Assembly (NCBI GenBank): GCA_046259385.1
Contig: JBJYWI010000067.1
Span: forward strand, 1-25,030
DNA length: 25,030 nt
Reading direction: 5' to 3'
Origin: CAVWDI01 sp046259385
GTDB taxonomy: Bacteria > Chloroflexota > Anaerolineae > Anaerolineales > UBA4823
The position numbers were made by a program, and so were the translations under genes. The first letter of the stretch is position 1. Each line of letters begins with the position of its first letter. The notes beneath the pieces are model-generated. The model had not been told where the DNA came from, ran no database searches, and saw nothing but the letters and a program-made list of their open reading frames with translations. Below, piece by piece: positions 1 through 8,291 of this stretch.

Positions 1-57
1 GTCAAAAATTAAATCAATTTACGGGGAATCGCTGAGTATATTTTCCGAGACTGTTGC

Positions 58-87
58 TTGACTGGATTCCCACAACCCATATACAAT
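58..87 (+). promoter_or_regulatory. Sigma70-type promoter for the HtrA-like gene
   Basis: A TTGACT -35 box (58-63) and a TACAAT -10 box (82-87) are separated by 18 bases, each matching five of six consensus positions. Transcription would begin near 94 and give a leader of about 70 bases before the ATG at 167. Bases 1-57 show nothing I can assign. Confidence 0.55.
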
Positions 88-166
88 AAGATATCAATAA
101 ATCACGTCGAATATTACCGGGCGAGTTTTTTGTTAATAAGTCTTTTCATCCTGCTAAGTGTATGTG

Positions 167-1309
167 ATGATTCGAATTGCTGAGATAACTGGCATCCTGA
201 TTTTTATCGCCTTATTAATTCCATCTTGTAACAATAACAACCAGAATAAAATCATAACGGGTGAGTCGAGCGGTCCTACTGCATCCATACAGCCTTCCCT
301 GCAGTCATCCTCATTTGATTTTGCCACACTATACCAGCATGTGAGACCGTCTGTAGTGTCGGTTAAATCGGATACTTTAAACGGAGTGAACATCGGTACC
401 GGATTTGTTTTTGATGCAGAAGGTTATATCGTAACAAGCTACCATGTTGTGCAGACCGAAGCTAACTTAGAGGTCAAGTTCTCTTCCGGTGAAATTGTCC
501 CGGCTTCCTTGGTCGGTAAAGATGAAATATCGGATCTGGCAGTATTAAAACTGGATTATCCCCCTGCTGAATTGGTTCCTCTTATTCTGGGGAGTTCGGA
601 AAAGGTGATAGTTGGCGAGACAGTGGCTGCTTTTGGTAACCCCTTCGGACTGGAAGGGACAATCACTACAGGGATTGTTTCCGGGGCAAAACAGGGTCTT
701 CGTTATTTCAGGGAGATTCTTGGCAGCGAGGGTGATTTGATGGGGGAAATCATTGTCACGGATGCAACAATTAACCCCGGCAACTCAGGCGGTCCATTGG
801 TTAACACAACCGGTGAGGGAATTGGGATTATCCGGAATATTGTCACTGCTGGAGGGAAAAACCAGCCAGCAGGAATTGCATTTGCTTTGCCTGCTGATAT
901 CGCCAAACCCATTATCGAGAGTCTGGTAGAACAGGGAACATTTGCATATCCCGACCTTGGATTTTCCGCTGCAGACCAATTCACCCTGGAAGAGATCGAA
1001 TCTTTGGGGCTGCCGGTTGAAGACGGTATCTATATTACTGAAGTTGAGCCTAGAGGGCCAGCGCAAGAGGCGGGACTGATCGCCGGGTATAATAAAAGCA
1101 GCCGCGTCGGTATAACCCCAGGTGGGGATGTAATTCTGGCTGTTGACAATAAAAAACTGGAAAACTACGACCAGTTAATGGCTTATTTGATCAAGAATAA
1201 AAAACCCGGTGATGTAATCCAATTTACTGTGCTGCGTGGGGGGGAAAAGCTTACGATACCACTAACTATCGGAATTAAGGAAGATACTTCCAGTGATGAC
1301 TGGCAATAA
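167..1309 (+). CDS. HtrA/DegP-like trypsin-type serine protease with PDZ domain, lipoprotein
   Basis: This is an extracytoplasmic serine protease of the HtrA/DegQ family (380 residues), which degrades or chaperones misfolded envelope proteins. The N-terminus is a hydrophobic signal ending in a lipobox-like LIPSC, so the protein is probably lipid-anchored by Cys21. A polar linker follows, then the protease domain (about residues 50-250) with the full triad: His93 in TSYHVV, Asp123 in SDLAVLKLD and Ser207 in NPGNSGGPL. One PDZ domain fills the C-terminus (about 270-370). I chose ATG 167; in-frame GTGs lie at 158 and 164, and no strong ribosome binding site distinguishes them. A single PDZ domain is common in Gram-positive and Chloroflexi-type HtrA proteins. 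The promoter at 58-87 probably drives it. The family assignment is firm; the exact start is not. Confidence 0.93.
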   Translation: MIRIAEITGILIFIALLIPSCNNNNQNKIITGESSGPTASIQPSLQSSSFDFATLYQHVRPSVVSVKSDTLNGVNIGTGFVFDAEGYIVTSYHVVQTEANLEVKFSSGEIVPASLVGKDEISDLAVLKLDYPPAELVPLILGSSEKVIVGETVAAFGNPFGLEGTITTGIVSGAKQGLRYFREILGSEGDLMGEIIVTDATINPGNSGGPLVNTTGEGIGIIRNIVTAGGKNQPAGIAFALPADIAKPIIESLVEQGTFAYPDLGFSAADQFTLEEIESLGLPVEDGIYITEVEPRGPAQEAGLIAGYNKSSRVGITPGGDVILAVDNKKLENYDQLMAYLIKNKKPGDVIQFTVLRGGEKLTIPLTIGIKEDTSSDDWQ

Positions 1310-1438
1310 TTTCGCTTTATATTCACCGATATCAAATTTTAACTTCCGGAAAATCAAGCAGCATTTTTGGCCAGCTGATTGCCTTTAATTGCATACAGAA
1401 TCAGGTTGATTAAACCAGAAAAGAGGAGGCATTGAAAA

Positions 1439-2539
1439 ATGATCACAAATCAGGATTTGAGAGAATTGTTGAACTATCAAGCCAGGAACGCTGTGTTAAG
1501 TGTATACCTGAATACAGACCCGGCAGAAGGGAGTCCTGAAACTTATAAACTTCATTTGAGGAGTATGTTAAAAGAATTAGAAGTGCGGGAAGATATAGAT
1601 GCTGTTACCCGTTATATTGAACACGAGCATGATTGGTCAGGGAGAAGTGTAGCCGTTTTTTCCTGCATTCCGGAAAATTTTTTCAGGGCATATTCAATAG
1701 CTGTGCCCTTACGCAGCAGGGTGCGTTTTGATTTGCGCCCATATGTTAAACCACTTGCTGATTTATTTGATTCTTACAGCGGTTATGGAATCGTACTTAT
1801 AGATAAACAAAAAGCCCGGTTTTTCTATTTCAATCTGGGTGAGCTGGTTGAGAAAGAAGGGATTACCGGGGAGAGCGTAAAGCGAACAAAAAGAGGGGGT
1901 GGTTCACAGCAGGCTGGTCGTAAAGGTGGCAGCGCTGGATTAACCGACTATGTAAACGAAGTCGCTGACAGAAATATCAAAGATGCTGTTGATGCTGCCG
2001 CTCGTTTCTTCAAGGAAAATAATGTGCGTCGGATTATGATTGGCGGATCAGAAGATACGATCGCCCAATTCCGGGCCCAACTTCCAAAAGCGTGGCAGAG
2101 TCTGGTGATCGGTGTGTTTCCAATCAGCATGAACGCCAGCCACAATGATATCCTTGAGCGCGCAATGAAAACTGGAGCAGAAGCGGAAGTCCGCCGTGAA
2201 GCCCAGCTGGCGAGCGCAATCATTACAAATGCTGCAAAAGAAAAGGGTGGCGTTATTGGTCTGCAGGATACTCTCCTGGCGATATACGAAGGCAGGGTGC
2301 AGACCTTATTGATCCGGGATGGATACCGTGAACCTGGCAGTCGCTGCACAAGCTGCGGTTATCTCTCGGGTGAGGTGCTTGAAGTGTGCCCGTACTGTGG
2401 TGAAGAGGTCGAACAGATCAGTGATGCGGTTGAACTCGCTGTCCGAAGGGTTATGCGAATTGGGGGTGAAGTTGAAGTTGTTGACAGTGACAGCAATCTG
2501 GGTGAATTTGACAGCATAGGCGCGCTGCTCAGATATTGA
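1439..2539 (+). CDS. eRF1-like bacterial release-factor family protein (baeRF) with zinc ribbon
   Basis: This 366-residue protein resembles the bacterial members of the archaeo-eukaryotic release factor 1 family (baeRF; Vms1/ANKZF1-related), thought to act on stalled ribosomes. An N-terminal domain (1-125) leads into the central domain. There the catalytic GGQ loop of eRF1 is replaced by GGGSQQ at 153-158, followed by the expected helix (from TDYVNEVADRN). The domain-3 part (about 275-366) carries a four-cysteine zinc ribbon, C303-x2-C306 and C317-x2-C320, as in archaeal aRF1. A strong GAGGAGG site at 1423-1429 supports the ATG start. The gene is 129 bases after the protease gene and convergent with the methyltransferase. 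Family membership comes from overall layout; the substrate is unknown, and peptidyl-tRNA hydrolysis is only inferred. Confidence 0.8.
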   Translation: MITNQDLRELLNYQARNAVLSVYLNTDPAEGSPETYKLHLRSMLKELEVREDIDAVTRYIEHEHDWSGRSVAVFSCIPENFFRAYSIAVPLRSRVRFDLRPYVKPLADLFDSYSGYGIVLIDKQKARFFYFNLGELVEKEGITGESVKRTKRGGGSQQAGRKGGSAGLTDYVNEVADRNIKDAVDAAARFFKENNVRRIMIGGSEDTIAQFRAQLPKAWQSLVIGVFPISMNASHNDILERAMKTGAEAEVRREAQLASAIITNAAKEKGGVIGLQDTLLAIYEGRVQTLLIRDGYREPGSRCTSCGYLSGEVLEVCPYCGEEVEQISDAVELAVRRVMRIGGEVEVVDSDSNLGEFDSIGALLRY

Positions 2540-2564
2540 ACCATGTTTTGAAATTAGAGTGATT

Positions 2565-3296
2565 TTATTTTGTGGAAACCGATATTAAGTAAGGGGAGCT
2601 TTCTGTATATTGGGAGTTATCAAAGTCACCATAAAAAATCATATTTCGGAATCCGGCGTTCTGAATCTCGCGGGCGTACTGGTTGGCATGGGTAAGGAAG
2701 TGAGTAGTATGAGCGCTTGTTCGCTCTACAGTACCATCGGGGAGCAGATGCTCATAATGCCAGAATAAGGTCCATTTCCCCCCGCCAAGCTCCCACGAGC
2801 TCAACACCTGGACAGGCTCGTTATCAATCGGATGGTTGAACACAGCCTCAACTTCCGTTTCAGATTGTTCGTCCAGTTCTTGTATTCTGACCGGGTTTGG
2901 AATACTGAAGGCGAATTTGCCTCCAGTAGCTAAATGGTAATTTACCCTGGAGAGGACCTCTAAGCGTTTAATTTCTGAAAGTGTGCTGTAGGTATTGCAG
3001 GCGATCAGGATTAAGCCGAATTTTTCTGCAAAGTGGAATGCCCTGAAATCAGCCTGCAAAATGTGAATTCTGGTTCTATAATTTGTTGTAAGGGTTTTTT
3101 TACAAAAAACCAGCATATCGAAACCGTGATCGATGCCGAACACACTCGGGTGAAACTGCGCAAGTTGATTCAGAAGCCGACCGGTTCCACATCCAAGCTC
3201 AAGTATTGGACCTGCACAATCATCAGCTAGATTTTCCCAGAATTCCAGATCATCTTGGTACTGGGTGTAATGAGCATGTAGTAGCAGCGGCAGCAT
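2565..3296 (-). CDS. Class I SAM-dependent methyltransferase
   Basis: This is a 243-residue soluble methyltransferase of the Rossmann-like class I fold. Motif I, ILELGCGTGRLL, lies at residues 31-42 and binds S-adenosylmethionine. The acidic motif II end (VFGIDHG) and a motif near LQADFRAF follow at the expected spacing. The C-terminal half is a beta-rich region typical of small-molecule methyltransferases. I chose the ATG at 3296 because AAGGAG sits ten bases upstream of it. An upstream in-frame ATG at 3320 has no such site and would overlap the -35 box of the tRNA-Pro promoter. The substrate cannot be read from the sequence. The gene ends 25 bases from the convergent baeRF gene. Confidence 0.82.
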   Translation of the reverse strand: MLPLLLHAHYTQYQDDLEFWENLADDCAGPILELGCGTGRLLNQLAQFHPSVFGIDHGFDMLVFCKKTLTTNYRTRIHILQADFRAFHFAEKFGLILIACNTYSTLSEIKRLEVLSRVNYHLATGGKFAFSIPNPVRIQELDEQSETEVEAVFNHPIDNEPVQVLSSWELGGGKWTLFWHYEHLLPDGTVERTSAHTTHFLTHANQYAREIQNAGFRNMIFYGDFDNSQYTESSPYLISVSTK

Positions 3297-3310
3297 GGTA
3301 TTTATTCTCC

Positions 3311-3340
3311 TTGACGTCATTCACAAGTTAGCATTATACT
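3311..3340 (+). promoter_or_regulatory. Promoter of tRNA-Pro
   Basis: TTGACG (3311-3316) and TATACT (3335-3340) are separated by 18 bases and end ten bases before the tRNA, the normal geometry for a tRNA promoter. It lies directly upstream of the divergent methyltransferase start. Confidence 0.65.
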
Positions 3341-3349
3341 CAAAGCATT

Positions 3350-3424
3350 CGGGGCGTAGCGCAGTCCGGTTAGCGCACCGTGTTTGGGACGCGGGGGTCG
3401 GCGGTTCGAATCCGCCCGCCCCGA
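3350..3424 (+). tRNA. tRNA-Pro (anticodon TGG)
   Basis: The acceptor stem CGGGGCG (3350-3356) pairs perfectly with CGCCCCG (3417-3423), with A3424 as discriminator. The anticodon stem CCGTG/CGCGG encloses the seven-base loop TTTGGGA, with anticodon TGG at 3385-3387. The T arm GGCGG-TTCGAAT-CCGCC is canonical. The CCA end is not encoded, so it must be added after transcription, unlike the tRNA-Arg in this window. Confidence 0.96.
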
Positions 3425-3511
3425 CTTTTATCTAACTCGCGGGGGTTATCCCGGGAAGTTAACTAAATTAGAAGTGTACTTTTCAAACCACAAAAAAATA
3501 TAGCGAATCCA

Positions 3512-3823
3512 ATGGCAAAAAATAAATATGACGGTGTGATCGTCGCTGCGCATTTTGATCAGGAGAGACGGGTTAAGTGGGTCCGGGCATACATAAAGAG
3601 GGGCGCGGTATTTTCGGACCGGCTGCATCTCGACCGGGAGGAATTGATCGCTCAAATCAAGTCAGGAAAGAAGTTTATGACGGGCAGCCGGGTGGAATTC
3701 GAGGCTGCGACATTTAAGACCGACCATCAGGTGAAGTTGCAGAGGAACAACGGGGCGGAAATTTTATTGACTGGCGAAAATGGGGCTGGTACAGACAGCC
3801 TTGAAGGTGTACCTGAAATTTAA
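3512..3823 (+). CDS. Small conserved-looking protein of unknown function
   Basis: A 103-residue, charged, soluble protein that I do not recognise. It has no signal peptide or membrane segment. The first 75 residues look like a compact alpha/beta domain rich in Lys and Arg (for example VKWVRAYIKRG and LDREELIAQIKSGKKF). The last 25 residues, from GENGAG on, look disordered. No strong ribosome binding site precedes ATG 3512. Its last 44 bases overlap the start of the glycosyltransferase gene in another frame, which suggests translational coupling. Its coding nature rests on length, composition and tight fit between tRNA-Pro and the next gene. Confidence 0.6.
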   Translation: MAKNKYDGVIVAAHFDQERRVKWVRAYIKRGAVFSDRLHLDREELIAQIKSGKKFMTGSRVEFEAATFKTDHQVKLQRNNGAEILLTGENGAGTDSLEGVPEI

Positions 3824-4562
3824 GAATTTGCCAAATCCAACCCTTTCCATAATCATTCCAGCTTACAACGAGGAAAAGCGCTTGCCGGACACTTTGGAGC
3901 AAGTGTTTTCTTTCTGTGCGCAGGTTGATTACACCTGTGAAATACTGGTTGTAGAAAATGGCAGTACAGACCGTACATATAATATTGCCAGGAATTATGC
4001 GGATAGGCATCCTGATTTAAAGGTGATGTGCGAAAATAAAGCCGGAAAAGGCCGCGCTGTAAAGAGAGGAATGCTCACTGCTAAAGGAGAGTTTTGTTTC
4101 ATGTGCGACGCTGATCTTTCGATGCCTACTGGTGAGATTACCCGATTTATCCCGCCGCTGCAGGGTGGTTACGAAGTGGCAATCGCTTCAAGGGAGGCGC
4201 CGGGCGCAATGCGCTATAACGAACCAGAATACCGCCACCTTGGTGGAAGATTTATCAATGCCATTATCCGCATACTTGCGCTGCCCGGATTGCATGATAC
4301 CCAATGCGGGTACAAATGCTTTCGTCGGGAAATCGCTGCAGATCTGTTCAGCCACCAGACCATTACCGGTTGGTCATTTGATATTGAATTGCTGTACATC
4401 GCCAGGTTGCGCGGCTACCGGATAACCGAGATTCCTATTCCATGGTATTTCAACCCGGAAAGTAAAGTGAAAGTGATTCGGGATGCAATCCGGATGATCA
4501 TGGATATTTGCATTATTAGAATAAATGCCGCCCGGGGTGTGTATGAGGACCGCCCGGTTTAA
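3780..4562 (+). CDS. Family 2 glycosyltransferase, Alg5/dolichyl-phosphate glucosyltransferase-like
   Basis: About 260 residues with one GT-A domain. The nucleotide-binding start is LSIIIPAYNEE (about 22-32), followed by VVENGSTDRT, GKGRAVKRGML and the metal-binding DADLS near residues 110-114. A C-terminal block has DTQCGYKCFR and GWSFDIELLYIARLRGY, the signature of the Alg5-like subgroup that transfers a sugar to a polyprenyl phosphate or similar lipid carrier. No transmembrane tail is present, so it would work at the inner face of the membrane. ATG 3780 overlaps the upstream gene by 44 bases and lacks a clear ribosome binding site; GTG 3807 is an alternative that keeps the whole domain. 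Sugar and acceptor are not determined. Confidence 0.88.
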   Translation: MGLVQTALKVYLKFKNLPNPTLSIIIPAYNEEKRLPDTLEQVFSFCAQVDYTCEILVVENGSTDRTYNIARNYADRHPDLKVMCENKAGKGRAVKRGMLTAKGEFCFMCDADLSMPTGEITRFIPPLQGGYEVAIASREAPGAMRYNEPEYRHLGGRFINAIIRILALPGLHDTQCGYKCFRREIAADLFSHQTITGWSFDIELLYIARLRGYRITEIPIPWYFNPESKVKVIRDAIRMIMDICIIRINAARGVYEDRPV

Positions 4563-4589
4563 TTGGTAATAATCCCATAAAGCTGCCTT

Positions 4590-5252
4590 ATGGACGGACC
4601 AACTGTTCCAAATCACCTGAAACCTGACTTAAGTTTGGAAATCCCGCTCTGGAAGAAGGGGGTGAGTTATGTGGCCGGTATTGACGAAGCTGGCAGGGGA
4701 GCAATTGCCGGACCAGTCGCCGCTGCTGCGGTTATCCTTCCGACTGAACCGTCACTTATGGAAAGTTTGTGGGGGGTAAATGATTCAAAAAAGATGTCGC
4801 CCAAATCCAGAGATTTCTGGGCTGGTGAACTGAAGGAAATTTGTTTGGATTACGGGGTGGGTTATGCATCCCATAATGAGATTGACCGGATCGGGATCGC
4901 TCCAGCGACACATCTTGCGATCGGACGCGCTTTGAAGAAATTAGAATTAAAGCCGGAACATCTCCTAATTGATTACCTGGTTTTAAAGGGGTGTAATATT
5001 CCGCAAACATCTATAACGAAAGGCGACACAATTTCTCTCAGTATTGCAGCAGCATCCATCATCGCCAAAACCTCCCGGGATGCTCTTATGAGGCAACGAT
5101 CAAAGAAATATCCTGGATATAATTTCGATCACAACAAAGGTTATGGCACTCTTTTCCACAGAAATGCGCTGGCTTCACTTGGCGCTTGTCCAATTCACCG
5201 GAAGAGTTTTAAAATCAGAGGAATTGATTGTGAGAACACCGCCGATCCCTGA
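4590..5252 (+). CDS. rnhB: Ribonuclease HII
   Basis: A 220-residue type 2 ribonuclease H, which nicks RNA in RNA-DNA hybrids and starts removal of ribonucleotides misinserted in DNA. The metal-binding residues are all present: Asp32-Glu33 in GIDEAGRGAIAGPV, Asp128 in LLIDY and Asp146 in TKGDTISLSIAAASIIAK. Other family marks are NDSKKMSPKSRD and the C-terminal YPGYNFDHNKGYGT. The length is usual for the family. It starts 27 bases after the glycosyltransferase gene and probably belongs to the same transcript. ATG 4590 leaves a roughly 25-residue N-terminal extension before the catalytic core and has no obvious ribosome binding site. Confidence 0.95.
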   Translation: MDGPTVPNHLKPDLSLEIPLWKKGVSYVAGIDEAGRGAIAGPVAAAAVILPTEPSLMESLWGVNDSKKMSPKSRDFWAGELKEICLDYGVGYASHNEIDRIGIAPATHLAIGRALKKLELKPEHLLIDYLVLKGCNIPQTSITKGDTISLSIAAASIIAKTSRDALMRQRSKKYPGYNFDHNKGYGTLFHRNALASLGACPIHRKSFKIRGIDCENTADP

Positions 5253-5340
5253 AAAAGCGGACAAAATCAGGTGATCAGCAAGGATATTTATCGTAAAAAA
5301 TTTTTATTACAAAGATGATATTTCAGGAGAGATGATATAT

Positions 5341-7245
5341 ATGATTGAAGATAAGATCAAGCGCCAGTTTGGGCTGTGGGAGAGTCCCGTTAGTGCAGTG
5401 AGTATATCCAGGGGCGTGAGCTTCGGAGATGTCCAGTGGGACAAATCCGGGATTCTGGTCTGGCTTGAGAACCGTTCTGATCGTGGTGTAGTCGCAGTAA
5501 AAACCGGGAGCGATGATGCATTTCGTGAATTAAATAGTGATTATTCAATCAGGGCAGAAGTGGGTTACGGTGGAGGCGATTTTTGTGTTGGAAACGGGAT
5601 TGTATTTTTTGTAGATTCCGAATCAGGTCGTCTTTTTGCGCAGCATCTTGAAGCAGGTCCAGCCCAATCAATCACACCTTCATTTGGTAAAACTGCTTCA
5701 CCGGCGATATCACCTGACGGCAGGTGGCTGGTATTTGTGCACTCTTATGAAGGGCAGGATTCGATTGGTGTAGTTGATGCGCAGGGTTTATACTGGCCGC
5801 AGAAGTTGGTCAGCGGTGATGATTTCTATATGCAGCCAACTTGGAGTCCGGATGGATCAATGCTTTCCTGGATTTCATGGAATCACCCCAACATGCCCTG
5901 GGATGGCACTTTCCTTAGATATGGGGATTTCGTCCCGAGAGAAGGTGGACTACCTGTTATCAAAAATGTAAAAACCATTGCGGGAGATAGGAATACATCG
6001 ATATTTCAACCCCAATTTTCTCCAGATGGGCAATTCCTGTCATTCGTTTCGGACGAATCCGGATGGTGGCATATATATCTGTACGATATAAAATCGGGAG
6101 AGATCCAACAAATCACTGCTGGAGATGCCGAACACGGAGCCCCAGCCTGGATTCAGGGGTTGCGAACGTATGGATTCAGCCCAGATGGAAAGAAGATTTT
6201 CTATATAAAAAATGAAGCTGGTTTCTTCAGCCTCTGGCAATATGAACTTGAATTGAATAAGAGTAAGAAGATTCCGTTAAACACGCAGTATTCTTTCATG
6301 TCGCAGATCAGTGTTGGGGAAGCTGGGATTGCGATGATTGCTTCTGGAGGGAAAACACCTGATCGGGTCATCGTCGTCATACCGGCGATAGATAATGGTG
6401 AGGCGCCGGTTCAGGTAATCAGGCGTGGGATGTCAGAAGAATTGCCTGTGCAGGATTATTCTAAACCAGAACCGGTAAGTTGGAAGGGGATGGATGAAGG
6501 GAACGCATTTGGATTGTATTACCCGCCATTAAACAAAAGATATGAAGGTACTGGTAAGCCGCCCCTCATTGTTTATATTCATGGGGGACCAACTGGACAG
6601 TCGAGCTCCGCATTTAATCCGCGTGCCCAGTTCTTCACCAGCAGGGGTTATGCTTTTCTGGAAGTAAATTACCGCGGCAGCGCTGGTTTTGGACGCGAGT
6701 ATAGAAATAAACTGCGCAAAAACTGGGGAATTTATGATGTTGAAGACGCTGTTAGCGGCGCACAGTACCTCATAGATGAGAACCTGGTTGACAAGGAGCG
6801 TTTGGTGATTCTGGGGGGAAGCGCAGGCGGGTTTACTGTGCTTAAAACACTTGAGGACTTCCCTGGCTTTTATAAAGCTGGTATCTGTCTTTACGGGGTT
6901 TCAAACCAATTTACTCTTGCTGAGGAAACGCATAAATTCGAAGCGTTTTATTCAGTATCGCTGCTAGGACCGCTACCTGAAGCATCAGAAATATACCGAG
7001 AACGGTCACCGGTGTTTTTTGTTGACAAAATTGAGGATCCTATTGCAGTGTTCCAGGGCGAGGATGATGTCGTTGTCCCACGCAGCCAGTCAGATGAGAT
7101 TGTCTCCTCGCTGGAAAAACGTGGCATCCCGCATATCTACCATGTATACCCTGGAGAAGGGCATGGATTCAGAAAATCAAAAACGATTGCGCATTTTTAC
7201 AATGAGGTTGATAAATTTCTACGCCAGAACGTGATCTTTACATAA
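5341..7245 (+). CDS. S9 family serine peptidase (acylaminoacyl-peptidase/prolyl oligopeptidase-like)
   Basis: A 634-residue cytosolic peptidase: no signal peptide is visible. The N-terminal two thirds form a beta-propeller, with PD40-type repeats such as SPDGRWLVFV, SPDGSMLSWIS and SPDGQFLSFVS. The C-terminal alpha/beta hydrolase domain (from about residue 385) has an oxyanion-region HGGPTGQ and the triad Ser494 (GGSAGGF), Asp576 (GEDDVVVP) and His608 (GEGHGF). Such enzymes remove acylated or other N-terminal residues from short peptides admitted through the propeller. I chose ATG 5341 because AGGAGA at 5325-5330 is ten bases upstream; ATG 5332 is too close to that site. Upstream spacing of 88 bases suggests it may have its own promoter. 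Confidence 0.93.
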   Translation: MIEDKIKRQFGLWESPVSAVSISRGVSFGDVQWDKSGILVWLENRSDRGVVAVKTGSDDAFRELNSDYSIRAEVGYGGGDFCVGNGIVFFVDSESGRLFAQHLEAGPAQSITPSFGKTASPAISPDGRWLVFVHSYEGQDSIGVVDAQGLYWPQKLVSGDDFYMQPTWSPDGSMLSWISWNHPNMPWDGTFLRYGDFVPREGGLPVIKNVKTIAGDRNTSIFQPQFSPDGQFLSFVSDESGWWHIYLYDIKSGEIQQITAGDAEHGAPAWIQGLRTYGFSPDGKKIFYIKNEAGFFSLWQYELELNKSKKIPLNTQYSFMSQISVGEAGIAMIASGGKTPDRVIVVIPAIDNGEAPVQVIRRGMSEELPVQDYSKPEPVSWKGMDEGNAFGLYYPPLNKRYEGTGKPPLIVYIHGGPTGQSSSAFNPRAQFFTSRGYAFLEVNYRGSAGFGREYRNKLRKNWGIYDVEDAVSGAQYLIDENLVDKERLVILGGSAGGFTVLKTLEDFPGFYKAGICLYGVSNQFTLAEETHKFEAFYSVSLLGPLPEASEIYRERSPVFFVDKIEDPIAVFQGEDDVVVPRSQSDEIVSSLEKRGIPHIYHVYPGEGHGFRKSKTIAHFYNEVDKFLRQNVIFT

Positions 7246-7322
7246 ATAAAGACCATCAATCCAGGAGGATGCTTTCCCGGTTCAAACTTTTTTGTTATTT
7301 CTCTATCATTCGTCTAGCTAGA

Positions 7323-8180
7323 TTATTTTGGTGTGATTTTTGTGCCAAAAATTGAGGCATACACCCTTGTAAATACAGCCCCAAATAAGAAAATCTGGGC
7401 GAGTATATAAAAAGTGATCAGCAGAACGGCTACTGTACCAGCTGCTTCCAGAGCAGATGTAAACCGGGTGCTACTGAGGTATAAGCCCAGCAGCCTGACT
7501 CCTACAACAATCAGGATTGCAGTTACAGCCGAACCGATCCAAACATCTCGCCAGCGTATTTCAACCTCTGGCAGAATTTTATAGATTAAAGCAAGGGATA
7601 TCGTTAGAAGTGCGATTGCACCACAGGCATTTAATAATTGCGTCATTATATCCAGTCTGAGTAATGAGGCAAATGAGGAGGAAATAATACTAAACATGGT
7701 AGCTGCAATCATCAAAATCCCAATCCCAATTACCATAGCGAAAGCAAGCAACCGATTTTTTATTAATGAAAATGTCGCTCCCTGTTTCGGAGGTGGAACT
7801 TCCCAGATTGTGTTCAAGGCATATTGGAGCTGAAAAAAAAGCATAGAAGCCGCAAGAAATAATGCGATAAATCCAATGATCGAAATAAGAGTTGAACTTT
7901 CGGATGTGCTTTGAGATACTGAAAGGACTGAATCTTGGATAAACGTTGCCATTTCAGACCCAAAAGTTTGTTCAATTTTGACCAGAAACCTTGCCACGAC
8001 CTCCTGTTCATTGAGAAAAATACCAACAATAGTCAGCGCAATAAATATAGCTGGGGCAAATGAAAACAACGAATAATAGGCCAGGGCAGCGGCAAGTGTG
8101 GTAGGGCGCTCGTTGACCCAGATCTTGTATATTGCTTTTACAAAGTCCAGTATTCTATCTTTTGTTCTCATTGATCTCAT
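7323..8180 (-). CDS. YihY/BrkB family inner-membrane protein
   Basis: A 285-residue polytopic membrane protein of the YihY/BrkB (once called ribonuclease BN) family. The signature LAAALAYYSLFSFAPAIFIAL is near residues 28-48. About six membrane helices follow, with a conserved Pro-containing segment (YKILPEVEIRWRDVWIG) between helices. Early ideas of ribonuclease BN activity are not supported for this family; transport or envelope roles are proposed but unproven. ATG 8180 or ATG 8171 may be the start; neither has a strong ribosome binding site. It is read in the same direction as the upstream calcium ATPase, with a hairpin and a likely promoter between them. Confidence 0.9.
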   Translation of the reverse strand: MRSMRTKDRILDFVKAIYKIWVNERPTTLAAALAYYSLFSFAPAIFIALTIVGIFLNEQEVVARFLVKIEQTFGSEMATFIQDSVLSVSQSTSESSTLISIIGFIALFLAASMLFFQLQYALNTIWEVPPPKQGATFSLIKNRLLAFAMVIGIGILMIAATMFSIISSSFASLLRLDIMTQLLNACGAIALLTISLALIYKILPEVEIRWRDVWIGSAVTAILIVVGVRLLGLYLSSTRFTSALEAAGTVAVLLITFYILAQIFLFGAVFTRVYASIFGTKITPK

Positions 8181-8196
8181 TTTACAGCACTATTTT

Positions 8197-8225
8197 ATTG
8201 TACTGGATTTTTAATTACTTGATAA
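8197..8225 (-). promoter_or_regulatory. Likely promoter of the YihY gene
   Basis: On the minus strand, TTATCA (8220-8225) and TACAAT (8197-8202) are 17 bases apart. Transcription would start close to the ATG, giving a very short leader. Confidence 0.4.
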
Positions 8226-8229
8226 TCAT

Positions 8230-8255
8230 AGCGGGACTCGCATGTGAATCCCGCT
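8230..8255 (-). terminator. Hairpin after the calcium ATPase gene
   Basis: AGCGGGA (8230-8236) and TCCCGCT (8249-8255) form a perfect 7-bp GC-rich stem with a 12-base loop, 36 bases past the ATPase stop. There is no clear T tract after it in the minus direction, so it may be a weak or factor-assisted terminator, or only a 3'-end stabiliser. Confidence 0.4.
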
Positions 8256-8291
8256 TAGCCATATTAATATGATTGTGGGTTTTTATTTGTA

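Noticed and set aside
1948..2349. A 133-residue minus-strand frame
   Set aside because: Antisense to the eRF1-like gene, with no start signal.
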